64,000 nucleotides of DNA from Marinilongibacter aquaticus (GTDB lineage: Bacteria; Bacteroidota; Bacteroidia; Cytophagales; Spirosomataceae). Both the position numbers and the translations under genes were made by a program. Below are positions 26,195 to 34,690 of this stretch, one piece after another. The notes below the pieces were generated by a model. The model had not been told where the DNA came from and did no database searches. It worked only from the letters and a program-made list of their open reading frames with translations. Location of the stretch: assembly GCF_020149935.1 (NCBI RefSeq), contig NZ_CP083757.1, forward strand, positions 4,303,501-4,367,500, in the 5' to 3' direction. Position 1 is the stretch's first letter. Each line of letters starts with the position of its first letter.

Positions 26195-29100
26195 TTAGTT
26201 CGGGCAGACGGCCTGAATAATGGCCTTGAATACACTGCCGCTCTTTGCTTCAAAGCCGGGTTCCATCAATTGGTACCTTCCACTTCTGTAATCGATCTTG
26301 GAATTTTGATCAATTTTGTTCGAGGCTTGGATAGTGGATCCCGCACTCCTGTTTCCTGTTTCGTTGATGATGTCATCATTGGGCGAGCTTAGATTGAGGT
26401 CTGGCCCTATGATTTCGATGATCTGGGTAGAAATGTCGGAACTGACAATGGGAGAGGTGGAGGCCACTTTTATACGATAATGGGAGCTGCTTTTCACCGA
26501 GTACGGAATTTGGCACGGAATGTTTTCCGGATCCGTGGAGGTGCCGATCAGCCTAGGGTTGCCAAAATTGCCCTGGGCATCGGAAAGATAGGCTTGATAT
26601 AAATTTCCCGTTCCAAAATCGCCAGAGATGGATGAATTCACCGTCAAATTGTCCCCGGCACACAGATTCGAAGAGGAAGCCTCGGGGGCACTCAATGTCC
26701 GTGTGGCGTTGACAACCCAAAATTGTATTACGTCGGGACCGGCCAGTACTTCGCCCTGAACGTTGTCTTGCGAATATCCTCTGGCAATGAAAGTGTACAG
26801 GTTGGGTACCAGGATATCTCCACTGAGAACCTGTCCGACCTCGTGCAGGTTGTAGGGCATATCATTGTCTTCGTAATAATGGTTGTTTGTGGTACCTGAA
26901 AGCTGGAGTTTCACACTTTCTATCTTAGGGACTTCACAGGCCGTGATGGCTACGACGCTCATTTTGCGGGTACCGTTGAACTGGACCTGCATGTTGTTGC
27001 TCAACGGGGCGATGATCTCGGGTGTACTGCCCGTGTAGGCCAAATAATAGCTCATGTGCTGCTCCGTGCATTCCACTGAGACTGTTGTGGTCGCCGTGGA
27101 TGTGCAGTATCCGTTGGACGCCGTCACGCTATAGATGCCGGCATTGGCACTGCTGGCACCGGCTATTTCGGGATTGGGCAATGTGCTGAAGAAATTGTTG
27201 GGCCCGTTCCATGTGTAGGTCAGCCCACCGGTTGCCATCAGGTGAATTGTGCTCCCCTCTTCGTAAGGGCCTGAATTGGAGGCCGTAATGATTAAAGGCG
27301 GATTTTCTACCAGGACGGAGCTGTTGTACAGCCCCTTACAGGCTCCCGATATAATTTCGAAACCGGTGTAATCACCGGCGGGAATACCGGTTAATTGGAA
27401 GGAATTGGAGTTTACGGATACCGATGTGCTTGTACCGGTACCGTTAAATTTGTAGTTGAGGGTATAAGCTCCGTCACTAAGGTTGGCTGTATTGAAAACA
27501 ATAGATCCATCCGAAGCCCCACAAATTGTAGGGGTATTTGCTTCTGAAAGGTTGATTTCGATAAGGGGGGGCTGTGTTATTGTCGCCGACGCGGTCTTTG
27601 TGCAGCCGTTGTCGTCGGTGACGGTGACGGTGTAGATTCCCGCGGCCAGCCCGGAGGCGGTAGCCGCCGACCCGCCGGACGGTGCCCAGCTGTAGGAGTA
27701 CCCCGGCGTCCCTCCGCCCGCGGAAACTGTGGCGGCCCCGCTGCTGGCCCCGTTGCATTCGATGTTGGTGACCGAGCTGATGGTTGCCGTCAGTGCTGGG
27801 GGCTGTGTTATTGTCGCCGACGCGGTCTTTGTGCAGCCGTTGTCGTCGGTGACGGTGACGGTGTAGGTCCCCGCGGCCAGCCCGGAGGCGGTAGCCGCCG
27901 ACCCGCCGGACGGTGCCCAGCTGTAGGAGTACCCCGGCGTCCCTCCGCCCGCGGAAACTGTGGCGGCCCCGCTGCTGGCCCCGTTGCATTCGATGTTGGT
28001 GACCGAGCTGATGGTTGCCGTCAGTGCTGGGGGCTGTGTTATTGTCGCCGACGCGGTCTTTGTGCAGCCGTTGTCGTCGGTGACGGTGACGGTGTAGGTC
28101 CCCGCGGCCAGCCCGGAGGCGGTAGCCGCCGACCCGCCGGACGGTGCCCAGCTGTAGGAGTACCCCGGCGTCCCTCCGCCCGCGGAAACTGTGGCGGCCC
28201 CGCTGCTGGCCCCGTTGCATTCGATGTTGGTGACCGAGCTGATGGTTGCCGTCAGTGCTGGGGGCTGTGTTATTGTCGCCGACGCGGTCTTTGTGCAGCC
28301 GTTGTCGTCGGTGACGGTGACGGTGTAGGTCCCCGCGGCCAGCCCGGAGGCGGTAGCCGCCGACCCGCCGGACGGTGCCCAGCTGTAGGAGTACCCCGGC
28401 GTCCCTCCGCCCGCGGAAACTGTGGCGGCCCCGCTGCTGGCCCCGTTGCATTCGATGTTGGTGACCGAGCTGATGGTTGCCGTCAGTGCTGGGGGCTGTG
28501 TTATTGTCGCCGACGCGGTCTTTGTGCAGCCGTTGTCGTCGGTGACGGTGACGGTGTAGGTCCCCGCGGCCAGCCCGGAGGCGGTAGCCGCCGACCCGCC
28601 GGACGGTGCCCAGCTGTAGGAGTACCCCGGCGTCCCTCCGCCCGCGGAAACTGTGGCGGCCCCGCTGCTGGCCCCGTTGCATTCGATGTTGGTGACCGAG
28701 CTGATGGTTGCCGTCAGTGCTGGGGGCTGTGTTATTGTCGCCGACGCGGTCTTTGTGCAGCCGTTGTCGTCGGTGACGGTGACGGTGTAGGTCCCCGCGG
28801 CCAGCCCGGAGGCGGTAGCCGCCGACCCGCCGGACGGTGCCCAGCTGTAGGAGTACCCCGGCGTCCCTCCGCCCGCGGAAACTGTGGCGGCCCCGCTGCT
28901 GGCCCCGTTGCATTCGATGTTGGTGACCGAGCTGATGGTTGCCGTCAGTGCTGGGGGCTGTGTTATTGTCGCCGACGCGGTCTTTGTGCAGCCGTTGTCG
29001 TCGGTGACGGTGACGGTGTAGGTCCCCGCGGCCAGCCCGGAGGCGGTAGCCGCCGACCCGCCGGACGGTGCCCAGCTGTAGGAGTACCCCGGCGTCCCTC

Positions 29101-32100
29101 CGCCCGCGGAAACTGTGGCGGCCCCGCTGCTGGCCCCGTTGCATTCGATGTTGGTGACCGAGCTGATGGTTGCCGTCAGTGCTGGGGGCTGTGTTATTGT
29201 CGCCGACGCGGTCTTTGTGCAGCCGTTGTCGTCGGTGACGGTGACGGTGTAGGTCCCCGCGGCCAGCCCGGAGGCGGTAGCCGCCGACCCGCCGGACGGT
29301 GCCCAGCTGTAGGAGTACCCCGGCGTCCCTCCGCCCGCGGAAACTGTGGCGGCCCCGCTGCTGGCCCCGTTGCATTCGATGTTGGTGACCGAGCTGATGG
29401 TTGCCGTCAGTGCTGGGGGCTGTGTTATTGTCGCCGACGCGGTCTTTGTGCAGCCGTTGTCGTCGGTGACGGTGACGGTGTAGGTCCCCGCGGCCAGCCC
29501 GGAGGCGGTAGCCGCCGACCCGCCGGACGGTGCCCAGCTGTAGGAGTACCCCGGCGTCCCTCCGCCCGCGGAAACTGTGGCGGCCCCGCTGCTGGCCCCG
29601 TTGCATTCGATGTTGGTGACCGAGCTGATGGTTGCCGTCAGTGCTGGGGGCTGTGTTATTGTCGCCGACGCGGTCTTTGTGCAGCCGTTGTCGTCGGTGA
29701 CGGTGACGGTGTAGGTCCCCGCGGCCAGCCCGGAGGCGGTAGCCGCCGACCCGCCGGACGGTGCCCAGCTGTAGGAGTACCCCGGCGTCCCTCCGCCCGC
29801 GGAAACTGTGGCGGCCCCGCTGCTGGCCCCGTTGCATTCGATGTTGGTGACCGAGCTGATGGTTGCCGTCAGTGCTGGGGGCTGTGTTATTGTCGCCGAC
29901 GCGGTCTTTGTGCAGCCGTTGTCGTCGGTGACGGTGACGGTGTAGGTCCCCGCGGCCAGCCCGGAGGCGGTAGCCGCCGACCCGCCGGACGGTGCCCAGC
30001 TGTAGGAGTACCCCGGCGTCCCTCCGCCCGCGGAAACTGTGGCGGCCCCGCTGCTGGCCCCGTTGCATTCGATGTTGGTGACCGAGCTGATGGTTGCCGT
30101 CAGTGCTGGGGGCTGTGTTATTGTCGCCGACGCGGTCTTTGTGCAGCCGTTGTCGTCGGTGACGGTGACGGTGTAGGTCCCCGCGGCCAGCCCGGAGGCG
30201 GTAGCCGCCGACCCGCCGGACGGTGCCCAGCTGTAGGAGTACCCCGGCGTCCCTCCGCCCGCGGAAACTGTGGCGGCCCCGCTGCTGGCCCCGTTGCATT
30301 CGATGTTGGTGACCGAGCTGATGCTTGCCGTCAGTGCTGGGGGATCCACGAGGGAATAGGATTTGGTGGTCATGCAGCCGTTGTTGTCGGTGACGGTGAC
30401 GGTGTAGGTTCCCGCGGCCAGCCCGGAGGCGGTAGCCGCCGACCCGCCGGACGGTGCCCAGCTGTAGGTGTAGGGGCTGCTTCCTCCATTGGCCGTGACG
30501 CTTGCGGTGCCAGTTGAAGAGCCATGGCAAGTCGGGTTGGTTTGAGATCCACTGGTTGAAATGGAGGTCACGGAAAGCGTGGCGGCATTCGAGTTTGTAA
30601 AGCAAGAGGCACTGCCGTTCATGGCGACACATCGGTATTTATAGCCGCCCATCCCCGAGGTAGCCCCGGTGATGCTCAGCGTATTGGTTTTGGCGTTTGA
30701 GTAGACCCCGCCATTGACAAGGTCAGTAAATCCAGAACCGGTGTTCACCTGCCATTGGTAGGCCGTGGCACCTGTGGCCGTGATACTGAATGTAGTATTG
30801 CTTCCGCTACAGACATTCCTGTTTGTCGGGTTGACAGAAATGGAGGGTGCAGTGCAGGTCGGACCAAAACTGGCCGTAGCATACTGGAGCTGCTTCGGAT
30901 TGTTCGGTGGGCCATAGCTTGGACTTCCCGAACCGGTGTAATGGTCGAACCACATCATTCCGACATTGCCGTCACTGAGTTTGCTTGAAGAGTACCTGCC
31001 CGTGTTGTTGTTTCCTGTCATTACTGGTCCCGTTGTCCAAGTCGAAGAATCGTGGGCTTTATAGGCGTACCTTACCTCCCCGGAATTGGTACTCGAAGAT
31101 TGTGCATTGTAGAAGCTGAACATATCGCCGGCCGAATTTCTGGACATGGATTCAGAATCCAGACTTCCGGTGGTGAGGTTGGATACGTTCCAGCTGCCGC
31201 TTTGGTTGGTTGCATATTTGAGGTTGAACGAATTGTCCCGGTTTAATATATGTGCCTTGATATTGTCATCAATGATGATGTCCATCTTGACAGAAGCAGC
31301 AGACCCCGTACTCCCTGCAATGACAGTGGTGGGACTGCTCCATGAACCCGAAACATTGTTGAAGTAGACAAGGCTGGCATCCGAGCCGCTCCCATTGCTT
31401 TCAAGAGCTGCGGCTATGTGGGCTTTGCCGTTCTTGTCCAATGTGAAAGCGTAATTCGGAATATCGTTCACATCGACAGTGGTCAATACGGTCTCTTTGA
31501 CCCAAGAACTTCCGTTGTAGTAATAATGGCGAATGTATTTCCTCCTGTTTGCCAGGGTACTGGAGCTGTTGTCGCTGACCCTGCTGGTTACATGCGGACG
31601 GTCGTTCTGGTCCAACTCGAGTTGCAGGTCACCGAAGGAATAGTTGATGACAAAATTATCGTTGTCCAATTCGGTGAAAGTCCAATTGTTTCCATCGGAA
31701 CTTTTGCCATAGGAGACCCGCTCCTTTACGTTTGCACCGTTGTCGGTGCTTGTGTAATTGTTTATGGCCACATGAAAGTTGCCACTGGCATCAATGTCGA
31801 AACCCATTCCGGATCCGTACATTGTATAAGAAGAACTCACCAGTTGGTCCGGAATATCGTTTTGGTCAAACGTGCCAATGCTTGTCCATGTGCCATCATC
31901 CCATCTTTTTATTTCAAAATAGGGTGTTTGAGGGTTTGATGAATTAATGAAAGAGCCGAAATTCCTTAGGACGTAGAACTTTCCGTCCGGACCTATGGCC
32001 GAATTGTTATACATATTCGAACTGCCGTATCCGGTAGCGACGGGTCCGTTGGTGAAAGTTTGGGCCGACAGGGGGCCATGAAGAAAAAAAAAGGCTAGGA

Positions 32101-32119
32101 GGGGTAGAATCTTTCTCAT
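26195..32119 (-). CDS. Giant secreted adhesin-like protein with 13 SprB repeats
   Basis: About 1974 residues from the ATG at 32119, which gives the signal peptide MRKILPLLAFFFLHGPLSAQ. In order: a BNR/sialidase-like beta-propeller region (about 25-430; GPDGKFYVLRNFG, MGFDIDASGNFHVA), an Ig-like domain (about 435-525; GATAYQWQVNTGSGFTDL), 13 SprB repeats (about 527-1535), a variable beta-sandwich region with an Ig-like fold (GLTYTWNGPNNFF), and a C-terminal module (IDYRSGRYQLMEPGFEAKSG, then a final Cys). SprB repeats are known from the mobile surface adhesin of gliding Bacteroidota, exported by the type IX system. By analogy this is a cell-surface or secreted protein. Twelve of the repeats are virtually identical in DNA. 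The C-terminus is not a classical T9SS type A signal but resembles the neighbouring beta-helix protein. Confidence 0.88.
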   Translation of the reverse strand: MRKILPLLAFFFLHGPLSAQTFTNGPVATGYGSSNMYNNSAIGPDGKFYVLRNFGSFINSSNPQTPYFEIKRWDDGTWTSIGTFDQNDIPDQLVSSSYTMYGSGMGFDIDASGNFHVAINNYTSTDNGANVKERVSYGKSSDGNNWTFTELDNDNFVINYSFGDLQLELDQNDRPHVTSRVSDNSSSTLANRRKYIRHYYYNGSSWVKETVLTTVDVNDIPNYAFTLDKNGKAHIAAALESNGSGSDASLVYFNNVSGSWSSPTTVIAGSTGSAASVKMDIIIDDNIKAHILNRDNSFNLKYATNQSGSWNVSNLTTGSLDSESMSRNSAGDMFSFYNAQSSSTNSGEVRYAYKAHDSSTWTTGPVMTGNNNTGRYSSSKLSDGNVGMMWFDHYTGSGSPSYGPPNNPKQLQYATASFGPTCTAPSISVNPTNRNVCSGSNTTFSITATGATAYQWQVNTGSGFTDLVNGGVYSNAKTNTLSITGATSGMGGYKYRCVAMNGSASCFTNSNAATLSVTSISTSGSQTNPTCHGSSTGTASVTANGGSSPYTYSWAPSGGSAATASGLAAGTYTVTVTDNNGCMTTKSYSLVDPPALTASISSVTNIECNGASSGAATVSAGGGTPGYSYSWAPSGGSAATASGLAAGTYTVTVTDDNGCTKTASATITQPPALTATISSVTNIECNGASSGAATVSAGGGTPGYSYSWAPSGGSAATASGLAAGTYTVTVTDDNGCTKTASATITQPPALTATISSVTNIECNGASSGAATVSAGGGTPGYSYSWAPSGGSAATASGLAAGTYTVTVTDDNGCTKTASATITQPPALTATISSVTNIECNGASSGAATVSAGGGTPGYSYSWAPSGGSAATASGLAAGTYTVTVTDDNGCTKTASATITQPPALTATISSVTNIECNGASSGAATVSAGGGTPGYSYSWAPSGGSAATASGLAAGTYTVTVTDDNGCTKTASATITQPPALTATISSVTNIECNGASSGAATVSAGGGTPGYSYSWAPSGGSAATASGLAAGTYTVTVTDDNGCTKTASATITQPPALTATISSVTNIECNGASSGAATVSAGGGTPGYSYSWAPSGGSAATASGLAAGTYTVTVTDDNGCTKTASATITQPPALTATISSVTNIECNGASSGAATVSAGGGTPGYSYSWAPSGGSAATASGLAAGTYTVTVTDDNGCTKTASATITQPPALTATISSVTNIECNGASSGAATVSAGGGTPGYSYSWAPSGGSAATASGLAAGTYTVTVTDDNGCTKTASATITQPPALTATISSVTNIECNGASSGAATVSAGGGTPGYSYSWAPSGGSAATASGLAAGTYTVTVTDDNGCTKTASATITQPPALTATISSVTNIECNGASSGAATVSAGGGTPGYSYSWAPSGGSAATASGLAAGTYTVTVTDDNGCTKTASATITQPPALTATISSVTNIECNGASSGAATVSAGGGTPGYSYSWAPSGGSAATASGLAAGIYTVTVTDDNGCTKTASATITQPPLIEINLSEANTPTICGASDGSIVFNTANLSDGAYTLNYKFNGTGTSTSVSVNSNSFQLTGIPAGDYTGFEIISGACKGLYNSSVLVENPPLIITASNSGPYEEGSTIHLMATGGLTYTWNGPNNFFSTLPNPEIAGASSANAGIYSVTASNGYCTSTATTTVSVECTEQHMSYYLAYTGSTPEIIAPLSNNMQVQFNGTRKMSVVAITACEVPKIESVKLQLSGTTNNHYYEDNDMPYNLHEVGQVLSGDILVPNLYTFIARGYSQDNVQGEVLAGPDVIQFWVVNATRTLSAPEASSSNLCAGDNLTVNSSISGDFGTGNLYQAYLSDAQGNFGNPRLIGTSTDPENIPCQIPYSVKSSSHYRIKVASTSPIVSSDISTQIIEIIGPDLNLSSPNDDIINETGNRSAGSTIQASNKIDQNSKIDYRSGRYQLMEPGFEAKSGSVFKAIIQAVCPN
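27567..30338 (-). repeat. Tandem array of twelve 231-bp SprB-repeat units
   Basis: The unit is 231 bp (77 codons: PPALTATISSVTNIEC through to TKTASATITQ), repeated 12 times without spacers. For example, the identical segment gatgttggtgaccgagctga recurs from 27761 to 30302 at exactly 231-bp steps. The only differences I found are two bases in the unit nearest the gene 3' end (gtgtagattcc for gtgtaggtccc) and one at the opposite end (gatgct for gatggt). A diverged 13th repeat precedes the array (about 30339-30560). Near identity at synonymous sites implies recent expansion or gene conversion. Confidence 0.95.
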
Positions 32120-32592
32120 AGAAATAAAGTTTTCCTTCCCGATCAAGGTTTGGGCTTACCCTCATTGGACGATTCCAAAATCTAAGGATCAGGGATAACG
32201 GATGATCAGATATGGTGATTTCAATTTGTTTATTACTTTCAATAGGTTGTGGGTTATTGGGTCTTGTTGTCGATCCGACCTTATATGAACCTTTAAATAT
32301 AAGACTATATAAAGATTATTTATGGCTTTTTGGTGTCTTTTTGTGTACGGGCGATCGAAATACTGATTTAATGGCTGTTTGTTGGATACCGACGAACCAA
32401 CTGAAGCATTCAACTGGCCGCTGTTTTGAAAAGTTCTGAAACCTGTTCCCTATGCGTCGCGAGTTGGTTTCTCCTCGCCCAATTGCAGGGCCGGTCACCG
32501 AGGTTCCTTTTAAAAAAACGCATTGTTGTTTCCCCGGGAACTGGTCCAATTCGCAAGGGAAATTCCGTATCGTATTTGTTTCATGCAGTTCG
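32120..32592. other. Intergenic region upstream of the SprB-repeat gene
   Basis: About 470 nt without a supported gene; the right part is AT-rich. It should carry the promoter of the leftward adhesin gene and the 3' end of the beta-helix transcript. I see no strong hairpin terminator. Confidence 0.4.
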
Positions 32593-34542
32593 CTACTGAC
32601 AGCCCCCCTGGATTTCGGTCCTGAAGACGCTACCTGCCTCTGCACTGAAGCCGGGGTTCAAGGTGATGTAATGGCCGGCCTGGTAGCCGACGGCCGCACC
32701 GGAGTCAATGGTATTGCTCCCGGATGTGGACACGTAGGCGTCGGCCTTCTGGTCGGTGGAGATAAGGCCGGTCGGCATAAGGTTTTCGGGACAGTTGCTG
32801 GCCCCGAATTCATAGGCTCCCCAATCGGGGCTGCCGTCACGGGAAGCCCCCGTGATATCCGAAGATGGCCCGTTCGGGCTGAACCTGTTGACAAAAGGGC
32901 TGCCGGAAGTGAGAGCAAATCCATCATCGGCCGTGCCGTAGACGTTGTCTGCTCCCCTGGGCTGATTTTCAGAAAGGAACAACGGGTCGACCGCAAAGGT
33001 GTTGCCGGTCGCACCGCTGCCCAGATCTCGCGTGCCCGAGCCCGTGCTGGTGTAGTGGCCCTGGCTGAACTGCATGCCGTTGTAGGTAAAGAGATTGTCG
33101 GCTTGGTAATTGTAGAAGTCGGCGTTGGTGTCGGCCGTATTGCCATTGATGTCGTTTGCCCAGAAGATATTGTTGTAGAAATTGTTGGTGCCCGTGTTGG
33201 TGTATACGCCCGCACCGTAGTTGGTGGCCGTGTTCATGACAAAGGTGTTGTTTGTCACGGTTCTCAAGTCTCCGGCGAACAGGTAGATGGCCCCGCCCCA
33301 ATATTTTGCCCGGTTGCCGTAGAAAAGATTGTTGGCTATGGTGAGATTGCCGCCCAGACCGAGTGCCCCACCTCCCACGAATCCGTAATTGTTGTAGAAC
33401 ACGTTGCCGGAGATGTCCGATTCGGTACCGCTCGAATGAATGGCCCCGCCCGTGTACTGAAGCGTAATATTGGAATCGAAGAGGTTTCTCCTTATGAAGG
33501 AGTCGTCGTAGTACAGTTCGACCGCCCCGCCTTGTTTGGAACTGTTGCTGCCAAAGTAGTTTTGCTCTGCCACAAGATCAGAACGGGCATTGAAAATGGC
33601 CCCTCCGTACTGCGAGGCCGAATTGCCCGTAAATATGCTTTCATAGAGTTCCACGTCGGCGATGTCGAAATACATTGCCCCGCCATCCAGAGTGGAGCCG
33701 TTGCCGTTCGCCTTGCAGGCGTTGATAATGACCTTGTCGGCAAAACTGGCGTAAAGGCCGCCCCCGTCCTCGGTGGCCGAGTTTCTGTCGAAATAACAGG
33801 CATCCAAATGGCTTTCTCCAGAGGAAATGTAGATGCCGCCCCCCTTTGTGGCCTTGTTGAGCGATAGAGTGACACCGGATACGTTGGCCGTCACGCTGAA
33901 ATCGTTAAGTATATAAACTCCACCGCCAATATCCTGTGCCGTATTGTCTTCAAAGCTGCAATCTTTTATGATCTTGTCGCCATAGCGAAGGTGGGCCCCG
34001 GCACCCGAACCCCGGCTCACGGATTGTCCGTTCACTGATACCGTGCCGGAAGCTCCCGGACTATAGCCCGATTTTATGACCAGGCCATCCAATTCACAGG
34101 AGTTGCCGGCCGTGTTGTTAAACGGGAACGCGGCCACGATCACGTGATAGGTGTTGTCTGTTTTCACGCCCGGGCTGCCAATGTCCCCACTGAGCACGGT
34201 CCTGTTGCCGGCTATATCCCTTTGGCTTTTCGTATTTTCGGTCCCTGTAAAGCCGCCCACCAGTTTTTTGCCCGCAGGAATGGAAAAGGAATAGTCCCGG
34301 CTTGAACTGCAGTTGCTGCAGCCCGTGGGGTAGGCCATGGGTTTATAGGTGCCCTTGGCCACCCATACTTCATCCACCCCGTTTGCATCAAGCATGGCCT
34401 GAATGTCGGTGCTCGCATTGGCCCAGGACGTTCCGTCTCCCGTTCCCGAAACGGTTGTTTTTATGTAGCGTACGGTTTGGCCTTGAATGGTCTGAATACA
34501 AAGCACTAGGCTGCACGCAATAAGTTTAATGGTATTCCGCAT
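32593..34542 (-). CDS. Secreted right-handed beta-helix protein (choice-of-anchor Q type)
   Basis: 649 residues from the ATG at 34542; signal peptide MRNTIKLIACSLVLCIQTIQ. The body begins TTVSGTGDGTSWANASTDIQ and VDEVWVAKGTYKP, the typical entry to a parallel beta-helix, and continues through many coils of the G-G-A-(V/I)-x pattern (GGGVYIL, GGAMYFDI, GGAIFNA, GGAIHSSG, GGGALGLGG, GGAIYLFAG). A DPLF element follows. It ends DRDGSPDWGAYEFGASNC and then a C-terminal module (HYITLNPGFSAEAGSVF, final Cys) like that of the adjacent SprB-repeat protein. No pectate-lyase catalytic set is visible, so adhesion or binding is as likely as catalysis. Same strand as the SprB-repeat gene. Confidence 0.85.
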   Translation of the reverse strand: MRNTIKLIACSLVLCIQTIQGQTVRYIKTTVSGTGDGTSWANASTDIQAMLDANGVDEVWVAKGTYKPMAYPTGCSNCSSSRDYSFSIPAGKKLVGGFTGTENTKSQRDIAGNRTVLSGDIGSPGVKTDNTYHVIVAAFPFNNTAGNSCELDGLVIKSGYSPGASGTVSVNGQSVSRGSGAGAHLRYGDKIIKDCSFEDNTAQDIGGGVYILNDFSVTANVSGVTLSLNKATKGGGIYISSGESHLDACYFDRNSATEDGGGLYASFADKVIINACKANGNGSTLDGGAMYFDIADVELYESIFTGNSASQYGGAIFNARSDLVAEQNYFGSNSSKQGGAVELYYDDSFIRRNLFDSNITLQYTGGAIHSSGTESDISGNVFYNNYGFVGGGALGLGGNLTIANNLFYGNRAKYWGGAIYLFAGDLRTVTNNTFVMNTATNYGAGVYTNTGTNNFYNNIFWANDINGNTADTNADFYNYQADNLFTYNGMQFSQGHYTSTGSGTRDLGSGATGNTFAVDPLFLSENQPRGADNVYGTADDGFALTSGSPFVNRFSPNGPSSDITGASRDGSPDWGAYEFGASNCPENLMPTGLISTDQKADAYVSTSGSNTIDSGAAVGYQAGHYITLNPGFSAEAGSVFRTEIQGGCQ

Positions 34543-34690
34543 ATCCAAAATTCAGCAATCATTTTGCTCATGGAAATACTGGTTTCCATGGAATTCGATG
34601 CATGGAAACGTTGATTTTACGGTTTGAATGGTCACTGTCCGAAGGAGCTGCTTTGAAATCAGGAATAAATGGCTCAATTTCCCTTTCGAA

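Noticed and set aside
27567-30338. The regular array as a possible CRISPR
   Set aside because: The repeats are 231 bp, have no unique spacers, and lie in frame within a coding gene.
27477-30632. A 1051-codon alternative frame over the SprB array
   Set aside because: The 231-bp unit is a multiple of three, so any frame open in one unit stays open in all. The sequence is Arg/His-rich with no domain; it is a shadow of the real gene.
32452-33867. A 471-codon plus-strand frame opposite the beta-helix gene
   Set aside because: Low-complexity Gly/Val composition produced by the repeated beta-helix coils on the other strand.
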